Assembly (NCBI GenBank): GCA_963678705.1 | Contig: CAVMBN010000231.1 | Coordinates: 26,006 to 90,005, forward strand | Direction: 5' to 3' | Length of the DNA stretch: 64,000 nucleotides | Source: Panorpa germanica | Taxonomy: Eukaryota; Arthropoda; Insecta; Mecoptera; Panorpidae | Shown here: positions 40,655-51,217 of the stretch, one piece after another | Layout: each line of letters begins with the position of its first letter | How positions within the stretch are numbered: position 1 is the first letter of the stretch | Notes under the pieces: generated by a model | Told to the model about the DNA's origin: nothing | Database searches by the model: none | What the model saw: the letters and a program-made list of their open reading frames with translations, nothing else | Program-made: the position numbers and the translations under genes

Positions 40655-42242
40655 GTGATCGGCTCCTGCTACATTAGCTGAAAAAAGTGATTAAAAGTGA
40701 GAAATTAATAACGGAACAAAATTAAATAAATTATATGAATACTTTTTCAAACGAAAAGTATTTATGTTTGTTTTAAATTTGTGTTAATTTACCCTAAACA
40801 AAGTGTTTTTACAAAAGTTTGACAGTTGGAAACCAGTGTTAAAAACGAATTTTTCAGTACGCGTACGCGCGGTCTTTTAAACATAACCTTAAAATTGTAA
40901 CTTTGATGTTTAATATAAGACATTAATAAGTGCGATAGACAAAAAAAGTGATAATAATTAGGTTAGTGTTAGTGCTAAAACATCAAGTGGTTAAGAAATT
41001 CAAGAAATCTGTAGAGATATATAAGGAAGACCTCATATAAACACTACAAATATACGGAAGACAAAAGGTTGCCGCCCACTGTCAAGTAAGTCGATTAACA
41101 TTAACTATAAATAATATTAAAACATAAGAATTAGTTTATATAAATGCGTGTTTGAAATAATAAAGAGAGTGTATTAATTGTTATAAGTGATTAAGTGAAC
41201 AATATATGCGGTTTTCTTGGAAATAGTGATTAATCGTTCATGAACATTTAATGGTAACAAACAAATGGTAAGTAAGTAGGCATAAGTCCATGTATGTACA
41301 TGAGATATTTATAGAAATTCAGTGTGCCTTTGATAATGTCTGGTGGCCAAGTGACCTTCAAAGAATTAGACCGGCAAAAACCTCTAGGTACGTCTACTGC
41401 GCTATAGAGAACTATTTTCATTGTCGAACATTAATTTTACAAACCGATTACCGTTCCATGAAAAGGCAACTATCTAAAGGTTGTCCTCAGCGATCTGTAA
41501 TGGGGCCTGAGCTTTGGAACATGGTATTCGACGAGAACAGTGTTTCTCACTTAAAAGGTTGTGTATACGTATGTTTTGCCAACGATAATGTGATCCTTAT
41601 CGGTGCAAATAGTACAGAACAACTAGAAAGCCGTTCTCGACCTGCTATAGATAAAATCTGTAGTTTCTTGGAACTACAAAGCTACGAAACAAATACAGTA
41701 ACAACGAATGATAAACTTGTAACACACCTTGCGCGTGTCACAAGGACCGAATGAAGCTAAAACTCGGCAACTATGCCGACACTATACAAGGGGGCATTTA
41801 TGCCAATGGTTGTGTATTGTGCTTCAGCATAATATTACAGGATCAATCTTCCAGATCTTCCATGCAAAGAACTATGTCATTGACGATGACGCGTTGTTGC
41901 AGAACTGTATCTACAGAAGTGATGCAGGTGATATTGTGGACAATTCCTTTAGATTTAAATATCACTCATGCACTTACTCAAGTACAAATTACGCTAGAAC
42001 TGAAAAAATCAAATTTTGATGATTTAAAATTAATGCGACAAATTTCGAGGATTTAAAGTTAATGCGGCTGTAGGATAAAAGTCTAGAGACTATACCAAAT
42101 CTATTGCCAAAGAGATGAATGCATATATGCATAAGCTCTGGCAAGACAGATATGACTTAATACAAAAAGAAAGACCTACGTATTGGTTTACAAGGACGTT
42201 AATATTGCTTTGCAACACAAGTGGTTCCTATCTACTATGTGT
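40655..42242 (+). repeat. Tandem unit 29 (long, 1588 bp; RT frame open)
   Basis: Clean counterpart of the indel-rich unit 21. It has the CGCGTACGCG variant near 40861 and an open 154-codon RT frame. Confidence 0.9.
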
Positions 42243-42254
42243 GTGATCGGCTCC
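41290..42254 (+). pseudogene. R1-like RT remnant with open 154-codon first segment
   Basis: The first-frame translation equals that at 8204. The tail carries ATAATATTACAGG (41830) where other units have ATGGTATTACAGG. Catalytic positions are altered as in the other copies. Confidence 0.85.
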
Positions 42255-43830
42255 TGCTACTTTAGGTGAAAAAAGTGATTAAAAGTGAGAAATTAATTAC
42301 GGAACAAAATTAAATAAATTATATGAATACTTTTTCAAACGAAAAGTATTTAAGTTTGTTTTAAATTTGTGTTAATTTACCCTAAACAAAGTGTTTTTAC
42401 AAAAGTTTGACAGTTGGAAACCAGTGTTAAAAACGAATTTTTCATTACGCGTACACGCAATCTTATAAACATAACCTTAAAATTGTAACTTTGATGTTTA
42501 ATATAAGACGTTAATAAGTGCGATAGACAAAAAAAGTGATAATAATTAGGTTAGTGTTAGTGCTAAAACATCAAGTGGTTAAGAAATTCAAGAAATCTGT
42601 AGAGCTATATACGGAAGACCTCATATAAACACTACAAATATACGGAAGACAAAAGGTTGCCGCCCACTATCAAGTAAGTCGATTAACATTAACTATAAAT
42701 AATATTAAAACATAAGAATTAGTTTATAGAAATGCGTGTTTTAAATAATAAAGAGAGTGTATTAATTGTTATAAGTGATTAAGTGAACAATATATGCGGT
42801 TTGCTTGGAAATAGTGATTGATCGTTTATGAACATTTAATGGTAACAAACAAATGGTAAGTAAGTAGGCATCAGTACAAGTATGTACATGAGATATTTAT
42901 AGAAATTCAGTGTGCCTTTGATAATGTATGGTAAACAAGTGACCTTCAAAGAATTAGACCGGCAAAAACCTCTAGGTACGTCTACTGCGCTATGGAGAAC
43001 TATTTTTATTGTCGAACAATAATTTTACAAACCAATTACCGTTTCATAAAAAGGCAACTATCTAAAGGTTGTCCTCAGCGATCCGTAATGGGGCCTGAGC
43101 TCTGGAACATGGTATTCGACGAGAACTGTGTTTCTCACTCGAAAGGTTGTGTAAACGTATGTTTTGCCAACGATAATGTGATCATTATCGGTGCAAATAG
43201 TACAGAACAACTAGAAAACCGTTCTCGACCTGCAATAGATAAAATCTGTAGTTTCTTGAAGCTACAAAGCTACGAAACAAATGCGGTAACAACGAATGAT
43301 GAACTTGAAACACACCTTGCGCGTGTCACAAGGACGGAATGAAGCTTAAACTCGGCAACTATGCCGACACTATGCAAAAGGGCATTTATGCCAATGGTTG
43401 TGTATTTTGCTTCGGCATGGTATTACAGTATTAATCTTCCAGATCTTCCATGCAAAGAACTATGTTATTGACGATGACGCGTTGTTGCAAAACTGTATCT
43501 ACAAAAGTTGTGCAGGTGATATTGGGGACAACTTCTTTAGATTTAAATATCACTCATGCACTTACTCAAGTACAAATTACGCTAGAACTGAAAAAAACAA
43601 ATTTTGATGATTTAAAATTGATGCGACAAATTTCGAGGATTTAAAGTTAATGCGGCTGTAGGGTAAAAGTCTGGAGACGATACCAAATATAATGTCAAAG
43701 AGATGAATGTATATATGCGTAAGCTCTGGCAAGACAGATGGGACTTAATACAAAAAGGAAGACCTACGTATTGGTTTACAAGGACGTTAATATTGCTTTG
43801 CAACACAAGTGGTTCCTATCTACTATGTGT
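42243..43830 (+). repeat. Tandem unit 30 (long, 1588 bp)
   Basis: The RT remnant has the TGGTAAACAAG stop, then is open at 42992-43342 (116 codons). The front half is the likely parent of unit 22's front half. Private change ACAAAAGTTGTGCAGG near 43501. Confidence 0.9.
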
Positions 43831-45418
43831 GTGATCGGCTCCTGCTACTTTAGGTGAAAAAAGTGATTAAAAGTGAGAAATTAATTACTGAACAAAATTA
43901 AATAAATTATATAAATACTTTTTCAAACGAAAAGTATTTAGGTTTGTTTTAAATTTGTGTTAATTTACCCTAAACAAAGTGTTTTTACAAAAGTGTGACA
44001 GTTGGAAACCAGTGTTAAAAACGAATTTTTCATTACGCGTACACGCGGTCTTATAAACATAACCTCAAAATTGTAACTTTGATGTTTAATATAAGACAAT
44101 AATAAGTGCGATAGACAAAAAAAGTGATAATAATTAGGTTAGTGTTAGTGCTAAAACATCAAGTGGTTAAGAAATTCAAGAAATCTGTAAAGCTATATAT
44201 GGAAGACCTCATATAAACACTACAAATATACGGAAGACAAAAGGTTGCCGCCCACTATCAAGTAAGTCGATTAACATTAACTATAAATAATATTAAAACA
44301 TAAGAATTAGTTTATATAAATGCGTGTTTTAAATAATAAAGAGAAAGTATTAATTGTTATAAGTGATTAAATGAACAATATATGCGGTTTGCTTGGAAAT
44401 AGTGATTGATCGTTTATGAACATTCAATGGTAACAAACAAATGGTAAGTAAGTAGGCATAAGTACAAGTATGTACATGAGATATTTATAGAAATTCAGTG
44501 TGCCTTTGATAATGTCTGGTGGCCAAGTGACCTTCAAAGAATTAGACCGGCAAAAACCTCTAGGTACGTGTACTGCGCTATGGAGAACTATTTTTATTGT
44601 CGAACATTAATTTTACAAACCAATTACCGTTCCATGAAAAGGCAACTATCTAAAGGTTGTCCTCAGCGATCCGTAATGGGGCCTGAGCTCTGGAACATGG
44701 TATTCAACGAGAACTGTGTTTCTCACTCGAAAGGATGTGTAAACGTATGTTTTGCCAACGATAATGTGATCATTATCGGTGCAAATAGTACAGAACAACT
44801 AGAAAGCCGTTCTCGACCTGCTATAGATAAAATCTGTAGTTTCTTGAAGCTACAAAGCTACGAAACAAATGCGGTAACAACGAATGATGAACTTGAAACA
44901 CACCTTGCACGTGTCACAAGGACGGAATGAAGCTTAAACTCGGCAACTATGCCGACACTATGCAAAAGGGCATTTATGCCAATGGTTGTGTATTTTGCTT
45001 CGGCATGGTATTACAGTATTAATCTTTCAGATCTTCCATGCAAAGATCTGTGTTATTGACGATGACGCGTTGTTGCAAAACTGTATCTACAGAAGTGGTG
45101 CAGGTGATATTGGGGACAACTTCTTTAGATTTAAATATCACTCATGCACTTACTCAAGTACAAATTACGCTAGAACTGAAAAAAACAAATTTTGATGATT
45201 TAAAATTGATGCGACAAATTTCGAGGATTTAAAGTTAATGCGGCTGTAGGATAAAAGTCTGGAGACGATACCAAATATAATGCCAAAGAGATGAATGTAT
45301 ATATGCGTAAGCTCTGGCAAGACAGATGGGACTTAATACAAAAAGGAAGACCTACGTATTGGTTTACAAGGACGTTAATATTGCTTTGCAACACAAGTGG
45401 TTCCTATCTACTATGTGT
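43831..45418 (+). repeat. Tandem unit 31 (long, 1588 bp)
   Basis: First of the more diverged right-hand units. Private changes include AAAGTGTGACAG, GACAATAATAAG and ATTCAATGG. The RT frame has the ancestral TGGTGGCCAAG and stays open to the TGA at 44928. Confidence 0.9.
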
Positions 45419-45430
45419 GTGATCGGCTCC
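44468..45430 (+). pseudogene. R1-like RT remnant with open first segment lacking an ATG at the usual place
   Basis: The frame is open from about 44468 (KYVHEIF) to 44930. The ATG found in units 2 and 6 is AAG here. It shows GCPQRSVMGP and FAND, with FNENC for FDENC. The frame change in the tail is as in the other units. Confidence 0.8.
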
Positions 45431-47005
45431 TGCTACATTAGGTGAAAAAAGTGATTAAAAGTGAGAAATTAATTACGGAACAAAATTAAATAAATTATAT
45501 AAATACTTTTTCAAATGAAAAGTAATTACGTTTGTTTTAAATTTGTGTTAATTTACCCTAAACAAAGTGTTTTTACAAAAGTTTGACAGTTGGAAACCAG
45601 TGTTAAAAACGAATTTTTCATTACGCGTACACGCGGTCTTATAAACATAACCTTAAAATTGTAACTTTGATGTTTAATATAAGACATTAATAAGTGCGAT
45701 AGACAAAAAAAGTGATAATAATTAGGTTATTGTTAGTGCTAAAACATCAAGTGGTTAAGAAATTCAAGAAATCTGTAGACCTATATAAGGAAGACCTCAT
45801 ATAAACACTACAAATATACGGAAGACAAAAGGTTGCCGCCCACTGTCAAGTAAGTCGATTAACATTAACTATAAATAATATTAAAACATAAGAATTAGTT
45901 TATATAAATGCGTGTTTGAAATAATAGAGAGAGTGTATTAATTGTTATAAGTGATTAAGTGAACAATATATGCGGTTTTCTTGGAAATAGTGATTGATCG
46001 TTCATGAACATTTAATGGTAACAAACAAATGGTAAGTAAGTAGGCATAAGTCCAAGTATGTACATGAGATATTTATAGAAATTCAGTGTGCCTTTGATAA
46101 TGTCTGGTGGCCAAGTGACCTTCAAAGAATTAGACCGGCAAAAACCTCTAGGTACGTCTACTGCGCTATAAAGAACTATTTTCATTGTCGAACATTAATT
46201 TTACAAACCGATTACCGTTCCATGAAAAGGCAACTATCTAAAGGTTGTCCTCAGCGATCTGTAATGGGGCCTGAGCTCTGGAACATGGTATTCGACGAGA
46301 ACTGTGTTTCTCACTTAAAAGGTTGTGCAGACGTATGTTTTGCCAACGATAATGTGATCCTTATCGGTGCAAATAGTACAGAACAACTAGAAAGCCGTTC
46401 TCGACCTGCTATAGATAAAATCTGTAGTTTCTTGGAGCTACAAAGCTACGAAACAAATACGGTAACAACGAATGATAAACTTGTAACACACATTGCGCGT
46501 GTCACAAGGACGGAATGAAGCTAAAACTCGGCAACTATGCCGACACTATACAAGAGGGCATTTATGCCAATGGTTGTGTATTGTGCTTCGGCATGGTATT
46601 ACAGGATCAATCTTCCAGATCTTTATGCAAAGAACTATGTCATTGACGATGACGCGTTGTTGCAGAACTGTATCTACAGAAGTGGTGAAGGTGATATTGG
46701 GGACAATTCCTTAAGATTTAAATATCACTCATGCACTTACTCAAGTACAAATTACGCTAGAACTGAAAAAATTAAATTTTAATGATTTAAAATTAATGCG
46801 ACAAATTTCGAGGATTTAAAGGTAATGCGGCTGTAGGATAAAAGTCTGGAGACGATACCAAATTAATTGCCAAAGAGATGAATGCATATATGCATAAGCT
46901 CTGGCAAGACAGATGGGACTTAATACAAAAAAGAAGACCTACGTATTGGTTTACAAGGACGTTAATATTGCTTTGCAACACAAGTGGTTCCAATCTACTA
47001 TGTGT
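45419..47005 (+). repeat. Tandem unit 32 (long, 1587 bp)
   Basis: RT frame open through 46518, with private GGTTGTGCAGACG near 46321. A one-base deletion (GATCTTTATGC, near 46619) alters the usual frame relation in the tail. Confidence 0.9.
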
Positions 47006-48597
47006 GTGATCGGCTCCTCCTGCTACTTTAGGTGAAAAAAGTGATTAAAAGTGAGAAATTAATAACGTAAAAAAATTAAATAAATTATATGAATACTTTT
47101 TCAAACGAAAAGTATTTAAGTTTGTTTTAAATTTGTGTTAATTTACCCTAAACGAAGTGTTTTTACAAAAGTTTGACAGTTGGAAACCAGTGTTATAAAC
47201 GAATTGTTCATTACGCGTACACGCGGTCTTATAAACATAACCTTAAAATTGTAACTTTGATGTTTAATATAAGACATTTATAAGTGCGATAGACAAAAAA
47301 AATTAATAATAATTAGGTTAGTGTTAGTGCTAAAACATCAAGTGGTTAAGAAATTCAAGAAATCTGTAGAGATATATAAGAAAGACCTCATATAAACACT
47401 ACAAATATACGGAAGACAAAAGGTTGCCGCCCACTGTCAAGTAAGTCGATTAACATTAACTATAAATAATATTAAAACATAAGAATTAGTTTATATAAAT
47501 GCGTGTTTGAAATAATAAAGAGAGTGTATTAATTGTTATAAGTGATTAAGTGAACAATATATGCGGTTTTCTTGGAAATATTGATTGATCGTTCATGAAC
47601 ATTTAATGGTAACAAACAAATGGTAAGTAAGTAGGCATAAGTCCAAGTATGTACATGAGATATTTATAGAAATTCAGTGTGCCTTTGATAATGTCTGGTG
47701 GCCAAGTGACCTTCAAAGAATTAGGCCGGCAAAAACCTCTAGGTACGTCTACTGCGCTATAGAGAACTATTTTCATTGTCGAACATTAATTTTACAAACC
47801 GATTACCGTTCCATGAAAAGGCAACTATCTAAAGGTTGTCCTCAGCGATCTGTAATGGGGCCTGAGCTCTGGAACATGGTATTCGACGAGAACTGTGTTT
47901 CTCACTCGAAAGGTTGTGTAAACGTATGTTTTGCCAACGATAATGTGATCCTCATCGGTGCAAATAGTACAGAACAACTAAAAAGCCGTTCTCGACCTGC
48001 TATAGATAAAATCTGTAGTTTCTTGGAGCTACAAAGCTACAAAACAAATACGGTAACAACGAATGATAAACTTGTAACACACCTTGCGCGTGTCACAAGG
48101 ACGGAATGAGGCTTAAACTCGGCAACTATGCCGACACTATACAAGGGGGCATTTATGCCAATGGTTGAGTATTGTGCTTCGGCATGGTATTACAGGATCA
48201 ATCTTCCAGATCTTCCATGCAAAGAACTATGTTATTGACGATAACGCGTTGTTGTAGAACTGTATCTACAGAAGTGGTGCAGGTGATATTGGGGACAATT
48301 CCTTTAGATTTAAATATCACTCATGCACTTACTCAAGTACAATTTACGCTAGAACTGAAAAAATCAAATTTTGATGATTTAAAATTAATGCGACAAATTT
48401 CGAGGATTAAGAGTTATTGCGGCTGTAGGATAAAAGTCTGGAGACGATACCAAATATAATGCCAAAGAGATGAATGTATATATGCATAAGCTCTGGCAAG
48501 ACAGATGGGACTTAATACAAAAAGGAAGACCTACGTATTGGTTTACAAGGACGTTAATATTGCTGTGCAACACAAGTGGTTCCTATCTACTATGTGT
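47006..48597 (+). repeat. Tandem unit 33 (long, 1592 bp)
   Basis: Many private changes: an extra CTC near 47017, AACGTAAAAAAATT, AACGAAGTG, AAAAAAATTAATAATAATT. The RT frame is open at 47813-48109. The tail has GGTTGAGTATTG (stop) near 48162. Confidence 0.9.
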
Positions 48598-50139
48598 GTG
48601 ATCGGCTCCTGCTACTTTAGGTGAAAAATGTGATAAAAAGTGAGAAATTAATTACGGAACAAAATTAAATAAATTATATGAATACTTTTTCAAACGAAAA
48701 GTATTTAAGTTTGTTTTAAATTTGTGTTAATTTACCCTAAACAAAGTGTTTTTACAAAAGTTTGACAGTTGGAAACCAGTGTTAAAAACGAATTTTTCAT
48801 TACGGGTACACGCGGTCTTATAAACAAAACCTCAAAATTGTAACTTTGATGTTTGATACAAGACATTAATAAGTGCGATAGACAAAAAAGTGATAATAAT
48901 TAGGTTAGTGTTAGTGCTAAAACATCAAGTGGTTAAGAAATTCAAGAAATCTGTAGAGCTATATAAGGAAGACCTAATATAAACACTACAAATATACGGA
49001 AGACAAAAGGTTGCCGCCCACTATCAAGTAAGGCGATTAACATTAACTAAAAATAATATTAAAACATAAGAATTAGTTTATATAAATGCGTGTTTTAAAT
49101 AATAAAGAGAGTGTATTAATTGTTATAAGTGATTAGTGAACAATATATGCGGTTTGCTTGGAAATAGTGATTGATCGTTTATGAACATTCAATGGTAACA
49201 AACAAATGGTAAGTAAGTAGGCATAAGTACAAGTATGTACATGAGATATTTATAGAAATTCAGTGTGCCTTTGATAATGTCTGGTGGCCAAGTGACCTTC
49301 AAAGAATTAGACCAACAAAAACCTCTAGGTACGTCTACTGCGCTATGGAGAACTATTTTCATTGTCGAACATTAATTTTACAAACCAATTACCGTTCTAT
49401 GAAAAGGCAACTATCTAAAGGTTGTCCTCAGCGATCCGTAATGGAGCCTGAGCTCTTGAACATGGTATTCGACGAGAACTGTGTTTCTCACTCGAAAGGT
49501 TGTGTAAACGTATGTTTTGCCAACGATAATGTGATCATTATCGGTGCAAATAATACAGAACAACTAGAAAGCCGTTCTCGACCTGCTATAGATAAAATTT
49601 GTAGTTTCTTTAAGCTACAAAGCTACGAAACAAATACGGTAACAACGAATGATAAACTTGAAACACACCTTGCGCGTGTTACAAGGACGGAATGAAGCTT
49701 AAACTCGGCAACTATGCCGACACTATGCAAAAGGGCATTTATGCCAATGGTTGTGTATTTTGCTTCAACATGGTATTACAGTATTAATCTTCCAGATCTT
49801 CCATGCAAAAAACTATGTTATTGACGATGACGCGTTGTTGCAGAACTGTATCTACAGAAGTGGTGCAGGTGATATTGGGGACAATTCCTTTAGATTTAAA
49901 AATCACTCATGCACTTACTCAAGTACAAATTACGCTAGAACTAAAAAAATCAAATTTTGATGATTTAAAATTAATGCGACAAATTTCGAGGATTTAAAGT
50001 TAATGCGGCTGTAGGATAAAAGTCTGGAGACGATACCAAATATATTGCCAAAGAGATGAATGCATATATGCATAAGCTCTGGCAAGACAGATGGGACTTA
50101 ATACAAAAAGGAAGACCTACGTATTGGTTTAAAGGACGT
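48598..50139 (+). repeat. Tandem unit 34 (long, interrupted by BEL/Pao LTR)
   Basis: Diverged unit (TGTGATAAAAAGTG, TACGGGTACACG, GATTAGTGAAC). The RT frame is open at 49345-49695, with PELLNM for PELWNM. It stops at GGACGT where the BEL/Pao LTR begins; the rest of the unit is not found on the other side. Confidence 0.9.
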
Positions 50140-50534
50140 TGTTAAAGTAAAATCTCGATTTGATGTAAAATTTTTTGTACTTTGGATTAATTGAAAATAT
50201 TGTATTGTTTTGTTTATTTGTTCATTTCTTTTATATTATTATGCTTTCTGTTATTATATATAGTTTGGATTTGCTCTTTTGTTTTTATATTCGAGTTTGA
50301 AGCGGTCCGTTGCAATTTCAGACCACCTCATCTAGAGCTCTCAACCCAGCAACAAGAGCAAATTTAATTAAATCAAGAACCATCATATTTTGTATTGTTA
50401 TATGTATCCTCTTATTTCAAATTGTGTGTTAATGTAAGTGTTAAAAAATAAAAACCCAGTATTTTACTAAATAATATTCAAGAAAGTTCAGCGAAGGTAT
50501 TTTTTTCACGAATTAAAACATCTACAACAAAACA
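50140..50534 (+). repeat. BEL/Pao 5' LTR
   Basis: Begins TGTTAAAG exactly where unit 34 stops and ends AAAACA two bases before the primer site. Length 395 bp. It contains an AATAAA at 50447-50452, a plausible polyadenylation signal. There is no second copy in the window, so LTR age cannot be estimated. Confidence 0.82.
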
Positions 50535-50535
50535 T

Positions 50536-50548
50536 TGGTCCTTCGAGC
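50536..50548 (+). promoter_or_regulatory. Primer binding site, tRNA-Tyr type
   Basis: TGGTCCTTCGAGC is complementary to the 3' end of animal tRNA-Tyr, which ends in GCTCGAAGGACCA (from general knowledge of that tRNA). This priming is usual for Pao-type elements and fixes the LTR end. Confidence 0.82.
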
Positions 50549-51217
50549 GTCGAATAAATTCAACGTCTTACAAACGGAGAATTTCTACTGAGCATTCGAA
50601 AGAAAATTATCTTCAAGAACTTGGAAAACACCATCCATACGAGCAAGCTTCATCGTGGCCATACATCCGCATCCATCGTTTTAATATCACGAGGCAGTCT
50701 CATAGTGGATAGATCATTTAAATTAGTAAGTGACCTGGGAATTTCGTATTATATTATTTTTCCTATATTTATTACATGCACTATCGTCCTCATAAATTGT
50801 ACCAAGTATCTTATTTTGGAGTTTTTTCTATTAATCTATTTGATGAGTTTAATGTTTGTACGTATTATTTATTAAAAATCAACTTCTTTGGTTTACCAAA
50901 TAGTCATATCAATTTATCTACCAGGCAAACGTTTGTCCAGAATTCCTATAAATTGCAATATTGATACCCTATCTAAACAATTCTATTGTAAAAGTATTAT
51001 TCATTTTTTCTATTCTATTGAAGCACAATAGTGTGACGTCACAATCTATTCAGTTTATTTTTAAGGCATTGTTTTCGTTGGCGTTTATACTCAACAGTTT
51101 TGTATCGAGTTCAGTATAATATCAATTTAATTATAAATAATTTGATTGTTTTCTATTATAAAATCTTTATTCCACATTTTTTAATTTTGCATAAAATAAT
51201 TTTACTATTCGTTTACA
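50549..51217 (+). other. BEL/Pao untranslated leader
   Basis: AT-rich sequence between the primer site and the first ATG of the long open frame. It holds an unremarkable 84-codon frame (50621-50875) with no recognisable domain, and one GTAAGT at about 50727 that could act as a splice donor. No clear acceptor was identified. Confidence 0.6.

Larger units (their letters stand above)
1..50139 (+). repeat. Head-to-tail tandem array of chimeric R1-like RT/non-coding units
   Basis: Taking the first G of GTGATCGG as landmark, it recurs at 211, 1797, 3384, 4973, 6536, 7569, 9157 and so on to 48598, giving 33 complete units. Spacings are about 1587 bp (long), 1563 bp (long minus 25 bp) or 1033 bp (short). 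Every unit has the same order: about 620 bp of non-coding DNA, then about 965 bp of R1-like reverse transcriptase remnant; short units lack most of the RT part. Neighbouring units differ by few bases and distant ones can be near-identical, which fits homogenisation by unequal exchange. The right end is cut by a BEL/Pao LTR. No 28S rDNA flanks are seen, so this is not an rDNA-embedded R1 array. Confidence 0.95.

Noticed and set aside
1-50139. CRISPR-like array or bacterial repeat system
   Set aside because: Units are 1.0-1.6 kb with no short repeat/spacer pattern, and all recognisable parts are eukaryotic retroelements.
50621-50875. 84-codon frame in the BEL/Pao leader as a separate gene
   Set aside because: No homology or codon signal; it lies in the untranslated leader before the conserved polyprotein start.
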